A program made the translations under genes and the position numbers. A stretch of DNA of 32,301 nucleotides, taken from Oscillospiraceae bacterium. GTDB taxonomy: Bacteria > Bacillota > Clostridia > Oscillospirales > Oscillospiraceae. Under the pieces are notes generated by a model, which did not search any database, was not told where the DNA came from, and worked only from the letters and a program-made list of their open reading frames with translations. The stretch lies in contig JAJBUC010000088.1 in NCBI GenBank assembly GCA_020860545.1, forward strand, positions 1 through 32,301, read 5' to 3'. Below, piece after piece: positions 8,002 through 16,383 of the stretch (its first letter is position 1; each line of letters begins with the position of its first letter).

Positions 8002-8036
8002 ATGCTGCTTTCGCGTTCAAGACACGAAAACAGCAT
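8002..8036 (-). terminator. Attenuator-like hairpin before rplJ
   Basis: ATGCTG (8002-8007) pairs with CAGCAT (8031-8036), with a second helix TTTCG/CGAAA inside. On the minus strand it is followed by TTTATTTTT (8001-7993) and then directly by the rplJ ribosome binding site. A terminator between an L10 leader and rplJ fits the known attenuation control of rplJL in Firmicutes. Confidence 0.65.
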
Positions 8037-8060
8037 AAAAAATCATCACAAAATGCTGTA

Positions 8061-8100
8061 TCCTCGGCAGGAATTACGGCGGGACTCCACCTGCTGTCTA
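8061..8100 (-). ncRNA. L10 (rplJL) leader, ribosomal protein autoregulatory element
   Basis: The minus-strand transcript begins AGACAGCAGG (8099-8090) and ends CCTGCCGAGGA (8071-8061), with GCAGG pairing CCTGC around a short internal hairpin (GGAGTCCCGCC region). The AGACAGCAGG...CCTGCCGAGG pair matches what I know of the Firmicutes L10 leader, to which L10 (with L7/L12) binds to repress its own operon. The element lies between a consensus promoter and the rplJ start. Confidence 0.75.
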
Positions 8101-8114
8101 TGAACACAAAACGA

Positions 8115-8144
8115 ATTATAACACCCAACCTGGGGTGGTGTCAA
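8115..8144 (-). promoter_or_regulatory. Consensus promoter of the rplJ-rplL operon
   Basis: On the minus strand, TTGACA (8144-8139) and TATAAT (8120-8115) are both perfect consensus boxes separated by 18 bases. The predicted start falls a few bases before the L10 leader, giving a leader of about 130 nt. Confidence 0.88.
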
Positions 8145-8150
8145 GCTTTT

Positions 8151-8906
8151 TTAAATCACACGGTTGCGCAGTACACCGATGCCCGCAATCTCCACCTCGA
8201 CGGTATCCCCTTTTTGCATCGGGCCAATGCCCGCGGGGGTACCGGTGGTCACCACGTCGCCCGGTTCCAGTGTCATTGCGGCGGTGATGAACGCCAGCAG
8301 CTCCGGTATTCTGGTCAGAAACTGCGCGGTGTTCCCCTGCTGCACCACGGTGCCGTTGACCCGTGTCCGGATGTCCAGTGCATGGGGGTCGACCGCATCG
8401 GTGAGCACGGGGCCGATGGGCGCAAAGCCGTCCATCGCCTTGGCGCGCGTCCACTGTCCGTCCAGATTTTGAATATCACGCGCGGTAATGTCGTTGAGGC
8501 AGGTATAGCCCAGGATATAGTCTGCAAAGTCTTTCGGCTTTACAGCCTTTGCCCTGCGGGAGATCACAAAGGCCAGTTCCCCCTCGTAGTCCAGTCTTGT
8601 GACAAAATCCGGCGCACATACCGCTCCCTCCGGGTGGTTCACTGTATTCGGCCCCTTGAGGAAGAGAATGGGGTGGTCGGGGACGTCATTGCCCAGCTCG
8701 AGCGCATGATCGCGGTAGTTTTTCCCGACACAGACGATTTTCGTCGCCTCACAGGGGGCGAGGAGGCGGCATGTATGCAGCGGCAGCGCCGCCCCGTCAT
8801 AGCGCAGCAGACCCGAAAAAGGCGGAACTGCAAGGGTGCGGACGGTTTCCCCCTCCAGCACGCCCCAGACCGGGGTATCCCCCCGTATTATTTTGACATA
8901 CCTCAA
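8151..8906 (-). CDS. Fumarylacetoacetate hydrolase family protein
   Basis: A 251-residue metal-dependent FAH-family enzyme. Relatives act as oxaloacetate decarboxylases, acylpyruvases or dienedioate isomerases, and the exact substrate is not predictable here. Visible family signatures are KIVCVGKNYRDHALELG (about 55-72), the metal-binding acidic residues in LDYEGELAFVI (about 105-115), the LGYTCLNDITARD segment and the C-terminal GDVVTTGTPAGIGP. The TTG at 8906 is preferred as start. It overlaps the ysxC stop by four bases (TTGA), has a G-run ribosome site six to seven bases upstream and gives the usual 'MRYVKI' beginning. A GTG at 8915 is an alternative. It is last in the tig-clp-lon-ysxC strand run. 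No terminator is seen before the rplJ promoter. Confidence 0.9.
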   Translation of the reverse strand: MRYVKIIRGDTPVWGVLEGETVRTLAVPPFSGLLRYDGAALPLHTCRLLAPCEATKIVCVGKNYRDHALELGNDVPDHPILFLKGPNTVNHPEGAVCAPDFVTRLDYEGELAFVISRRAKAVKPKDFADYILGYTCLNDITARDIQNLDGQWTRAKAMDGFAPIGPVLTDAVDPHALDIRTRVNGTVVQQGNTAQFLTRIPELLAFITAAMTLEPGDVVTTGTPAGIGPMQKGDTVEVEIAGIGVLRNRVI

Positions 8907-9502
8907 AGCGTACACCCCCCATGCGCGGCAATTCGCTGGAGCAGGGCCTGCCTGCCCTCGCCGGTTTGGGCGGAGAAGGGGATGATCTGTACCGATTCAT
9001 CCAGCCCAAGCGTCTCGCGAATCAGCGCTAAATTCGGCTCTATTTCACTTTTCCTGAGCTTATCAAGCTTATTGGCCACAACCAGAAAGGGGCGCTCGCT
9101 CGCCAAAAACCAGTCCGCCATCGTGCAGTCGTTCGCCGTCGGCTTATGGCGCGCGTCCACGATCATGACGCCGAGCGTCATCAGGCTGTTGTCGGCAAAC
9201 CACTGTTCCATCAATCTGCCCCAGCGCGCCTTTTCCTCCTTGGACACCCTGGCATAGCCGTAGCCGGGTAAATCCACGAGATAAAACGTACTGTCTATGA
9301 GAAAATAATTGATGTGGGCGGTCTTGCCCGGTGTGGCCGCGACACGCGCAAAATTCTTCCGGTTCAGGAGCCTGTTGATCACCGAGGATTTGCCCACGTT
9401 CGAGCGCCCCGCAAACGCGATCTGCGGCAGCCCGTCGCGCGGGAAGTCGGCGGGCTTTACCGCCGATCGGATAAATTCCGCTTGGTTCAGGTTCAGCGGC
9501 AT
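8903..9502 (-). CDS. ysxC: Ribosome biogenesis GTPase YsxC/EngB
   Basis: A 199-residue TrmE-Era-like GTPase that acts late in 50S subunit assembly. G1 is GRSNVGKSS (about 32-40), G2 is around TPGKT, G3 is DLPGYGYA and G4 is NKLDKL. The ATG at 9502 is chosen because GGAGGTG, which contains the alternative GTG start at 9511, is its Shine-Dalgarno site five bases upstream. It starts 21 bases after the lon stop, as in Bacillus where ysxC follows lonA. Its stop overlaps the FAH gene. Confidence 0.95.
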   Translation of the reverse strand: MPLNLNQAEFIRSAVKPADFPRDGLPQIAFAGRSNVGKSSVINRLLNRKNFARVAATPGKTAHINYFLIDSTFYLVDLPGYGYARVSKEEKARWGRLMEQWFADNSLMTLGVMIVDARHKPTANDCTMADWFLASERPFLVVANKLDKLRKSEIEPNLALIRETLGLDESVQIIPFSAQTGEGRQALLQRIAAHGGCTL

Positions 9503-9523
9503 CTTCGCCACCTCCGTTTCTCT

Positions 9524-11938
9524 CTATTGCCTGATATTGAGTCCGTCAGCCCGTTTGCCCGATTCCGGCAGGAGATTCCCGCGCTGCTGCATGGCCGCAC
9601 CGTGCGCCGTTGTGCTGAGCGCCTCGGCGAGCACACTGTCCACCTGCTCCACCGTGATAAACTGGAGCGCGGCGCGCACGGTCTGGTCGATCTCCTCCAA
9701 ATCCTTGGCGTTATCCGCCGGAATGATCACCGTTTTGATCCCGTTGCGCAGCGCGGCCATGGTCTTTTCCCGCAGTCCGCCGATGGGCAGGACATTGCCG
9801 CGCAGGGTCACCTCACCCGTCATGGCGACCGACTGCCGCACCGGGATGCCGGTGAGCGCGGAGACCATCGCCGTGGTGATGGCAACCCCCGCCGAGGGGC
9901 CGTCCTTCGGCACCGCCGCCTCCGGGAAGTGGACGTGCAGGTCGTTTTTCTGATAAAAGTCCGGCTCAATACCCAGCGCATCCACGCGGCTGCGGATATA
10001 GGAGAGCGCGGCGTGCGCAGACTCCTTCATCACATCGCCGAGGTTCCCTGTCAGCTCAATCTTACCGGTGCCCGGCACCACATTTACCTCCACGCGCAGC
10101 AGCTCGCCGCCCACGCTCGTCCAGGCAAGCCCGTTGACCACGCCAACCTGCTCGGTCGTCACCACGCGCTCCGGGTGGTACTTGCGCACGCCGAGCAGCT
10201 TATCGAGGCTGTCCCCGGTCACGCTCACCGACTTGACCCCTTCGGAGACGATGCGCATTGCCGCCTTGCGGCAGATGGCCGCGACCTCCCGCTGGAGCAC
10301 CCGCACACCCGACTCCCGCGTGTAGGCGGTAATCAGCTCGCGGATGGCGTCGTCGGTCAGCTTGAGCTGGCTTGCGCGCAGGCCGTGGCGCTTGCGCTCT
10401 TTGGGCAGCAGAAAGCGCTTGACAATCTGCAGCTTCTCCTCGTCGGTATAGGAGGAGAGCTCAATGACCTCCATCCGGTCGAGCAGCGGGCGGGGGATGG
10501 TCTCTGTGGTATTGGCGGTGGTGACGAACATCACATCTGAAAGGTCGAGCGGCACCTCCAAGAAGTGATCGCGGAAGGTGCTGTTCTGCTCGGAATCGAG
10601 CACCTCCAGCAGCGCCGAGGCCGGGTCGCCGCGGTAGTCCGCGCCCATCTTGTCTATTTCATCGAGGAGCATGAGCGGGTTCATGCTGCCCGCCTGCCGG
10701 ATACCGTTTGCAATCCGCCCGGGCATGGCACCGACATAGGTTTTTCGATGCCCGCGAATCTCCGCCTCGTCATGCACGCCGCCGAGCGAGATGCGCGCAA
10801 GCTTCCGGTTCGTCGCCCGCGCCATACTCATCGCAATGGAGGTCTTGCCGACCCCGGGCGGGCCGATCAGGCAGAGCACCGGGCTTTTGAGCTCCGGCGC
10901 AAGCTGCTTGACGGCGGCAAAATCCAGAATGCGGGTTTTCACCTGCTCCAGACCAAAGTGGTCGGCATCAAGCACCTTACGCACCGTCTCTACCTGTAAG
11001 GTGTCTTTTGTCGTTTTCCCCCACGGGAGCTCGAGGCAGATATCCAGATAATTGCGCAAAACCGTCGCTTCCGCCGAACCAAAGGACTGCTTTTCCAGCC
11101 GGGAAACTTCCTTGAGGAGCTTTTCCTCCACCTCTTTGGACAGGTGCGCCTTGCGGATGCGCGCACGGTATTCCTCCGTCTCGCTCTCCGCGCCGCCCAT
11201 ATCGTCGCCCAGCTCGCGCTGGATGACTTTGAGCTGCTCGCGCAGATAGTAGTCCCGCTGCCCCGTCGCAATCTGCTCGCGCACTTTTTCCTGCATGTCC
11301 TGCTCAATTTCCAGCACCTCAACCTCGTGGTGGAGGGTCTGGAACAGCTTTTGCAGGCGTGGCACAGGGCGTACCTCATCCAAAATCGCCTGCTTATCCG
11401 CTGTGCGCATGGGGAGGTTTTGTGCGATATAGTCGGCGATATAGCCGGGGTCGTCGCTCGCGAGCAGATTGAGCAGAATGTCCGGCGTCAGCTTGGGCGA
11501 AAGCTCCACGTACAGCTCAAACATCTCATAGGTATTGCGAATCAGCGCCTCGGTCTTGGAGGTTGCGCGCGCGGTCTCTATGGGAAGCTCCTCCACCTCC
11601 GCCATCAGGCATGGCTTCACCTTCGTCATGGCGCGCAGGCTGCCTCTGGCGTAGCCCTCCACCATCACGCGCACCGCGCCGTTGGGGAGCCGCAGAATCT
11701 GACGCACATTGGAAATCGTCCCGATGGTATACAGATCCTCCCTGCCGGGGTTCTCCACCGACAGGTCCCGCTGCGCTACCAGAAAGATCGGCTGGCTGCC
11801 GGACATCGCCTCATCAAGCGCGTGAATGGAGTTCTCTCTGGCGACGTCAAAATGCAGCAGCATATTCGGGAAGATCGTCAGCCCGCGCAGCGCCAGCACA
11901 GGCATGATAACTGTGTTGCTCTCTATAATATCCGGCAT
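9524..11938 (-). CDS. lon: ATP-dependent protease Lon (endopeptidase La)
   Basis: An 804-residue LonA-type cytoplasmic protease that degrades damaged and regulatory proteins. It has the N-terminal substrate-binding domain ([19 protein letters not shown]...), a coiled-coil linker, the AAA+ domain with Walker [10 protein letters not shown] near residue 357 and Walker B LLDEIDK, and the Ser-Lys protease domain (catalytic Ser in [10 protein letters not shown] near 682, Lys in [10 protein letters not shown] near 723). The ATG at 11938 has AAAGGA eight bases upstream. An in-frame extension to 11995 runs through the intergenic hairpins and is not used. It sits between clpX and ysxC, the standard Firmicutes order. 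Confidence 0.97.
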   Translation of the reverse strand: MPDIIESNTVIMPVLALRGLTIFPNMLLHFDVARENSIHALDEAMSGSQPIFLVAQRDLSVENPGREDLYTIGTISNVRQILRLPNGAVRVMVEGYARGSLRAMTKVKPCLMAEVEELPIETARATSKTEALIRNTYEMFELYVELSPKLTPDILLNLLASDDPGYIADYIAQNLPMRTADKQAILDEVRPVPRLQKLFQTLHHEVEVLEIEQDMQEKVREQIATGQRDYYLREQLKVIQRELGDDMGGAESETEEYRARIRKAHLSKEVEEKLLKEVSRLEKQSFGSAEATVLRNYLDICLELPWGKTTKDTLQVETVRKVLDADHFGLEQVKTRILDFAAVKQLAPELKSPVLCLIGPPGVGKTSIAMSMARATNRKLARISLGGVHDEAEIRGHRKTYVGAMPGRIANGIRQAGSMNPLMLLDEIDKMGADYRGDPASALLEVLDSEQNSTFRDHFLEVPLDLSDVMFVTTANTTETIPRPLLDRMEVIELSSYTDEEKLQIVKRFLLPKERKRHGLRASQLKLTDDAIRELITAYTRESGVRVLQREVAAICRKAAMRIVSEGVKSVSVTGDSLDKLLGVRKYHPERVVTTEQVGVVNGLAWTSVGGELLRVEVNVVPGTGKIELTGNLGDVMKESAHAALSYIRSRVDALGIEPDFYQKNDLHVHFPEAAVPKDGPSAGVAITTAMVSALTGIPVRQSVAMTGEVTLRGNVLPIGGLREKTMAALRNGIKTVIIPADNAKDLEEIDQTVRAALQFITVEQVDSVLAEALSTTAHGAAMQQRGNLLPESGKRADGLNIRQ

Positions 11939-11954
11939 AGTAACCGTCCTTTCA

Positions 11955-12002
11955 CCGCACACATGCGGGGCTATTGCTGAAAGGGGCGGAAGCAACCGCC
12001 CC
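11955..12002 (-). promoter_or_regulatory. Two hairpins in the clpX-lon gap
   Basis: GGGGCGG/CCGCCCC (11983-11989 with 11996-12002, six-base loop) and CCGCA/TGCGG (11955-11959 with 11964-11968, four-base loop) lie in the 96-base gap between clpX and lon. Only a TTT follows the first helix on the minus strand, so this is a weak terminator at best. It may adjust lon levels relative to clpX. No CIRCE or CtsR-type operator was recognised. Confidence 0.45.
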
Positions 12003-12034
12003 CGCCCCCTCTATCAGTATTTCCGCTTTTCGTT

Positions 12035-13354
12035 TCAAGATACATTATCACTGCGCAGCGCCGCTCCGCCGCGCTCGGCGTGCAGGGTAGAGCTTCCCAG
12101 CCGGGGGCGCTCCAGTCGGTTCGGGTCGCGCCCCAGAATCGGCGGCAGATGCTTGCTGATGCTCTCCTCCGTAATGGTCACCTTGCAGATGGTCGGGTCG
12201 GACGGCACCTCATACATCACCGGCATCATCACTTCCTCAAGCACCGCGCGCAGGCCGCGCGCGCCAATGCCGCGGTCAATTGCCTTTTCCGCCGCTGCGG
12301 TGAGTGCTTCCGGCTCAAATTCCAGGTCGACGGCATCGTACTCCAGCAGCATCTTGTACTGCTTCACAAGGGCGTTTTTCGGCTCGGTCAGGATACGCAC
12401 CAGCTGCTCCTTACCGAGCGCCTGCAGCGCGGTCAGCACGGGTAAACGGCCCACCAGCTCGGGAATAATACCGAATTTCAGCAGGTCGTGCGGCTGAATT
12501 TCCTGAAAGAGCCCGGAGAAGTTTTTCTCCTTTTTGCTCTGGATTTCAGCGCCGAAGCCAATGCCCTTCTTATCCAGCCGCTGCTCGACGATTTTTTCAA
12601 TACCGTCAAACGCGCCGCCGCAGATAAACAGGATGTTCTTTGTGTTGATCTGAATGAATTCCTGATGTGGATGCTTGCGCCCGCCCTGTGGTGGGACGTT
12701 GGCGACAGTGCCCTCGAGAATCTTCAGCAGCGCCTGCTGCACACCTTCGCCGGAGACGTCGCGGGTGATGGAGGTATTCTCACTCTTGCGCGCAATCTTG
12801 TCAATTTCGTCGACATAGATGATGCCGCGCTCGGCGAGCTCCACATCATAATCCGCCGCCTGCACCAGACGCAGGAGAATATTCTCCACATCGTCGCCGA
12901 CGTAGCCCGCCTCTGTGAGGGTCGTGGCGTCGGCGATGGCGAAGGGTACCTTCAATATCTTTGCGAGTGTCTGGGCAAAGAGCGTTTTGCCGCTGCCGGT
13001 CGGGCCTATCATGAGGATGTTGCTCTTCTGCAGCTCCACGTCGTCCCCGCCGCCGAAATAGATACGCTTATAGTGGTTATACACCGCGACGGAAAGGGCG
13101 ATCTTCGCATTCTCCTGCCCGATGATATACTGATTGAGTATGTCGCAGATCTCCTGCGGCGTGGGAATCACGTCGGGAAGGTCGGTGTGCTCCGCCGCTT
13201 CCGGCGAGAATGTGTCGTCCAGTATGCTCACACACAGCGTCACGCATTCGTTACAAATATACGCGCCGGGGCCAGCAATGATGCGGGACACCTGCTCCTG
13301 ATGCTTCCCGCAGAAGGAGCAGCGGACACTTTTGCGTTCATCGTTCTTTGCCAT
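12035..13354 (-). CDS. clpX: ATP-dependent Clp protease ATP-binding subunit ClpX
   Basis: A 439-residue AAA+ unfoldase that feeds tagged substrates to ClpP. The N-terminal zinc-binding domain has C12, C15, C34 and C37 (CSFC and CNEC). Walker A GPTGSGKT is at 117-124, Walker [10 protein letters not shown] follows, and the ClpP-contact IGF loop appears as the IGFGAE segment. The final ~25 residues ([21 protein letters not shown]...) are an extra variable tail. A GGGGGA site precedes the ATG. clpP lies immediately upstream, so the two partners are co-expressed. Confidence 0.97.
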   Translation of the reverse strand: MAKNDERKSVRCSFCGKHQEQVSRIIAGPGAYICNECVTLCVSILDDTFSPEAAEHTDLPDVIPTPQEICDILNQYIIGQENAKIALSVAVYNHYKRIYFGGGDDVELQKSNILMIGPTGSGKTLFAQTLAKILKVPFAIADATTLTEAGYVGDDVENILLRLVQAADYDVELAERGIIYVDEIDKIARKSENTSITRDVSGEGVQQALLKILEGTVANVPPQGGRKHPHQEFIQINTKNILFICGGAFDGIEKIVEQRLDKKGIGFGAEIQSKKEKNFSGLFQEIQPHDLLKFGIIPELVGRLPVLTALQALGKEQLVRILTEPKNALVKQYKMLLEYDAVDLEFEPEALTAAAEKAIDRGIGARGLRAVLEEVMMPVMYEVPSDPTICKVTITEESISKHLPPILGRDPNRLERPRLGSSTLHAERGGAALRSDNVS

Positions 13355-13411
13355 AATTCATCCCCCAATTCAGCGGGAAAATTGTGCCCGCTCGGTTCAT
13401 TCTTTCAGCGG

Positions 13412-13993
13412 CTAACGGTTATAGATGACCTTATCAATCAGGCCGTATTTCGCCGCCTCTTCGGCGGGCATGAAGTTATCCCGCTCGGTGTCAATTGCAA
13501 TCTGCTCAATGGACTGCCCGGTGTTCTTCGCCAGGATCTGGTTGAGCTTTTCCCGCGTGCGCAGCATCCACTCGGCCTGAATTTTAATATCGCTCGCCTG
13601 CCCCTTGGTACCGCCGGAGGGCTGGTGGATCATGATCTCCGCGTTCGGGAGCGCGAGGCGCTTCCCCTTGGCGCCGGAGGAGAGCAGAAACGCCCCCATG
13701 CTCGCCGCCATGCCGATGCAGATGGTGGATACATCGCACTTAATATACTGCATCGTGTCGTAGATCGCCATACCGTCCGTGACGGAACCGCCGGGGCTGT
13801 TGATGTAGAACTGGACGTCCTTATCCGGATCCTGCGCCTCCAAGTAGAGCAGCTGCGCGACAACCAGGCTCGCGGTGGTCGCGTTGACCTCTTCACCAAG
13901 AAAAATGATGCGATCATTCAGCAGGCGCGAGAAAATATCATAGGAACGCTCGCCCCGGTTGGTCTGCTCTACAACATAAGGTACTAAACTCAT
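13412..13993 (-). CDS. clpP: ATP-dependent Clp protease proteolytic subunit ClpP
   Basis: A 193-residue serine protease forming the double-heptamer chamber used by ClpX. The catalytic triad is visible at canonical positions: S98 in GMAASMG, H123 in MIHQPSGG and D172 in ERDNF. N-terminal [11 protein letters not shown] and the length are typical. AAAGGAGA lies before the ATG. It is 57 bases upstream of clpX and follows tig on the same strand. Confidence 0.98.
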   Translation of the reverse strand: MSLVPYVVEQTNRGERSYDIFSRLLNDRIIFLGEEVNATTASLVVAQLLYLEAQDPDKDVQFYINSPGGSVTDGMAIYDTMQYIKCDVSTICIGMAASMGAFLLSSGAKGKRLALPNAEIMIHQPSGGTKGQASDIKIQAEWMLRTREKLNQILAKNTGQSIEQIAIDTERDNFMPAEEAAKYGLIDKVIYNR

Positions 13994-14064
13994 AATTCAA
14001 TGTCTCCTTTGGCTTGATGTAGTTATCCCAATCACACACCAGATTATGCCCGCTCACGGATGGC

Positions 14065-15585
14065 TTATTCCTCCGTCGGAGCCGCTTTGGCCGTCTTCTT
14101 CGCTGCCGGCTTCTTCTTCGTCTCGCTTTTCGCCTCCGCAGCGCCGGCCTCTGTGTCGTCCGTCTTCTTGGCCGCTTTCTTTCGCTTGGGCTTTTCCTCC
14201 GTGTCGGCGGCGGGCTCCGCTTCCGTATCCGCTTGCTTTGCCGCCGTTTTCTTCGTGCCTGCCTTCTTCGCCGCCTTGAGCTTTTCCGCCTCCTCGCCGT
14301 CTTTTACCGGGGCGTCGCCGTACTTGGCGTGATCCAGAATAAACTGCCGCGCTTTGCGGTCGAGCTCATCCTTACAGATATCGGAGGCGGGCACCGACGC
14401 CTTCACCTGCTCCATAGGCATCTGATACTCCGCGGCGATTGCCGCATAGGCCTGCTCGAGCTCTTCATCGGAGATGCTCATCCCCTCCGCCTGCGCAACC
14501 GCATGGAGCATCAGCTCCCGGCGCACCAGCTCCTGCGCGGATTCATTGGCCTGTGCCCTCAGCGCATCGACTGTCATGCCCATCATCTCAACGTAGCTTT
14601 CAAATGGGATGCCCTGCGCGGAGATGCGCTGCTGGAAGCTGTTAAACAGGCGGTCGGCCTGGTATTTGACCATGTCCTCCGGGATCTCGGCCTCCATCCC
14701 GTCCACCGCCAGCTTGATCGCGGCATCCTCAAACTCCTGCTTCGCCTGTGCCTCCTTCCCTTCGCGGGCCTTGGTCTCAAGATCTTTCTTGAACTCAGCA
14801 AGCGTTTCAAATTCTGAAACGTCCTTGGCAAACTCGTCGTCCACCTCAGGCAGAGACTTTTCCTTGACCTCGTTCACCTTGACCTTAAAGAGCACGGGCC
14901 TTCCCGCAAGCTCCGGCTGGTAATCTTCCGGAAAGGTGAGGTCAATATCGACCTCGTCCCCCGCCTTGGTCCCGATCAGCTTATCTTCAAAGCCGGGAAT
15001 AAAGCTGCCCGAGCCGAGCTCCAGCTCGTATCCGTCCGCCTGACCGCCCTCAAAGGGCTTACCGTCCATAAAGCCCTCAAAATCAATGACCACACTGTCC
15101 CACTTTTTGGCGGGACGATCCACGGAAACCAAACGGGTTGCGCGGCTGACATAGAGCTTCAGCTCATTTTCCACGTCCTCCTCGGTCACGGTGAGGTCGG
15201 GCGCAGGCACCACAACCCCTTTATAGGTGCCGAGCTTGACCTCCGGACGCACCGTCAGGCGCGCCTTGAAGGTGTAGCCGTCCTTGCCCATCTCGGCGAT
15301 GGTGACGTCGGTATAGGCGACCGAATCCAGTCCTGACTGCGCGAGCGCCTGCTCGTAGTACTCGGGATAGGACGCGTTCACCGCATCACTGTAAAAGAGA
15401 TCCGCGCCGTACATGCCCTCAATGACCTTGCGTGGGGCGTGCCCCTTGCGGAAGCCGGGGACGTGGATGCTGCCGCGCTGCTTTTTAAAGACCTTTTCGA
15501 TCGCGGCCTCGAATTCCTCCCCGCTGACTGCGATGGTCATCTCAACCTTATTGTTTTCCAGCTTTTCAACGCTCTTGACGTCCAT
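14065..15585 (-). CDS. tig: Trigger factor with long Lys/Ala-rich tail
   Basis: A 506-residue ribosome-associated chaperone and prolyl isomerase. The ribosome-binding signature is present as GFRKGHAPRKVIE near 44-56. The FKBP-like domain (about 160-245; DSVVIDFEGFMDGKPFEGG, SFIPGFEDKLIGTKAGDE) and the helical C-terminal cradle are also present. Typical members have about 430 residues. Here about 80 extra residues follow the cradle (from EEAEKLKAAKKAG), a repetitive mix of Lys, Ala, Thr, Glu and Pro resembling histone H1-like or disordered linkers. AGGAGG precedes the ATG. It is the first gene of the tig-clpP-clpX-lon-ysxC cluster. Confidence 0.95.
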   Translation of the reverse strand: MDVKSVEKLENNKVEMTIAVSGEEFEAAIEKVFKKQRGSIHVPGFRKGHAPRKVIEGMYGADLFYSDAVNASYPEYYEQALAQSGLDSVAYTDVTIAEMGKDGYTFKARLTVRPEVKLGTYKGVVVPAPDLTVTEEDVENELKLYVSRATRLVSVDRPAKKWDSVVIDFEGFMDGKPFEGGQADGYELELGSGSFIPGFEDKLIGTKAGDEVDIDLTFPEDYQPELAGRPVLFKVKVNEVKEKSLPEVDDEFAKDVSEFETLAEFKKDLETKAREGKEAQAKQEFEDAAIKLAVDGMEAEIPEDMVKYQADRLFNSFQQRISAQGIPFESYVEMMGMTVDALRAQANESAQELVRRELMLHAVAQAEGMSISDEELEQAYAAIAAEYQMPMEQVKASVPASDICKDELDRKARQFILDHAKYGDAPVKDGEEAEKLKAAKKAGTKKTAAKQADTEAEPAADTEEKPKRKKAAKKTDDTEAGAAEAKSETKKKPAAKKTAKAAPTEE

Positions 15586-15604
15586 TTTGTCTTTTCCTCC
15601 TGTC

Positions 15605-15638
15605 GGCCTGCCGGAGCGCGGAATTCCGTCCGCAGGCC
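15605..15638 (-). promoter_or_regulatory. Imperfect hairpin in the tig leader
   Basis: GGCCTGC (15605-15611) can pair with GCAGGCC (15632-15638). The interior has a GGAATTCC palindrome and mismatches. It lies just upstream of the tig ribosome binding site (15592-15598). The region to 15700 has TTGCGT and TATCAT boxes 19 bases apart that might be a promoter, but the match is poor. Confidence 0.3.
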
Positions 15639-15701
15639 CTGTAACAATGATAGTCGTTATATTGTATCAGAACGCAACTCATATTTCCATACTTTTTTTC
15701 G

Positions 15702-16379
15702 TCAGTCACAAATCTTTTTGGGAACAAACTGTAAATAATCCGCCGAAATGAGGTGATAGCGGACTCCGCCGCGTTCGCCCTCCACCGCCAGACGGTGGCT
15801 GCCGCCGTGCAGGTGCCCGTAGTAGCAGTCGCACACACCATAGCGCTCCAAGAGCTCCATGATCTCCCCGCAGGTGTAGCCCTCGTAGCAGGGCGGGTAG
15901 TGGAGAAAGCAAATTTTTTCCGCCTCGCCCGCCGCCTTGAGCGAGGTCTCCAGGCGCATCAGCTCGCGCAGAAACACCTTCCGGTCACCCGTCTCCTCAT
16001 AAAACCAGCCTCTCGTACCACACAGGGCATACGGCCCGTAGCAATGACAGTTGTTGTGGAGTATTTGCAGCGTATCAAAACCGTTCTCCGTAAAAAAGCG
16101 CTGCATCTTTGTCACGGTGGTCCACCAGTAGTCGTGGTTGCCCTTTAACAGAATCTTTTGACCCGGCAGGCGGTTCAGAAAGTCAAAATCCGCCTTCGCC
16201 TCCGCAAGCGACATGCCCCATGACAGGTCGCCGCACAGCACCACCGTGTCCGATGGGGAAACGCAGCGGAAGCCCGCTGCGAGCTTCTCCACATACCCCG
16301 TCCAGCTCCCGCCGAATACGTCCATCGGCTTGTCGCAGTCCAGGGAGAGATGGGTGTCGCCGATCGCATAGAGTGCCAA
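15702..16379 (-). CDS. Calcineurin-like metallophosphoesterase
   Basis: A 225-residue cytoplasmic phosphoesterase of unknown substrate. All five metallophosphoesterase blocks are visible: D8-x-H10 (GDTHLS), GDLSWGM near 51, GNHDYWW near 80, the HYPP His, and the GHLHGGSH motif near the C-terminus. The start is a TTG at 16379 with GAGGTGAT just upstream, four bases after the thrC stop, so translation is probably coupled to thrC. It is the last gene of the rbgA operon. No terminator is seen after it. Confidence 0.9.
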   Translation of the reverse strand: MALYAIGDTHLSLDCDKPMDVFGGSWTGYVEKLAAGFRCVSPSDTVVLCGDLSWGMSLAEAKADFDFLNRLPGQKILLKGNHDYWWTTVTKMQRFFTENGFDTLQILHNNCHCYGPYALCGTRGWFYEETGDRKVFLRELMRLETSLKAAGEAEKICFLHYPPCYEGYTCGEIMELLERYGVCDCYYGHLHGGSHRLAVEGERGGVRYHLISADYLQFVPKKICD

Positions 16380-16383
16380 ACAA

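Noticed and set aside
11939-11995. N-terminal extension of Lon
   Set aside because: It runs through the intergenic hairpins and past the ribosome site. ATG 11938 gives the normal Lon start.
9314-14000. Long plus-strand frames opposite lon, clpX and clpP
   Set aside because: They are mirror frames of highly conserved GC-rich genes, Arg/His/Leu-rich, without ribosome sites or family features.
15586-15701. Firm promoter for tig
   Set aside because: Candidate boxes have a 19-base spacing and poor matches, so it was not listed as a separate feature.
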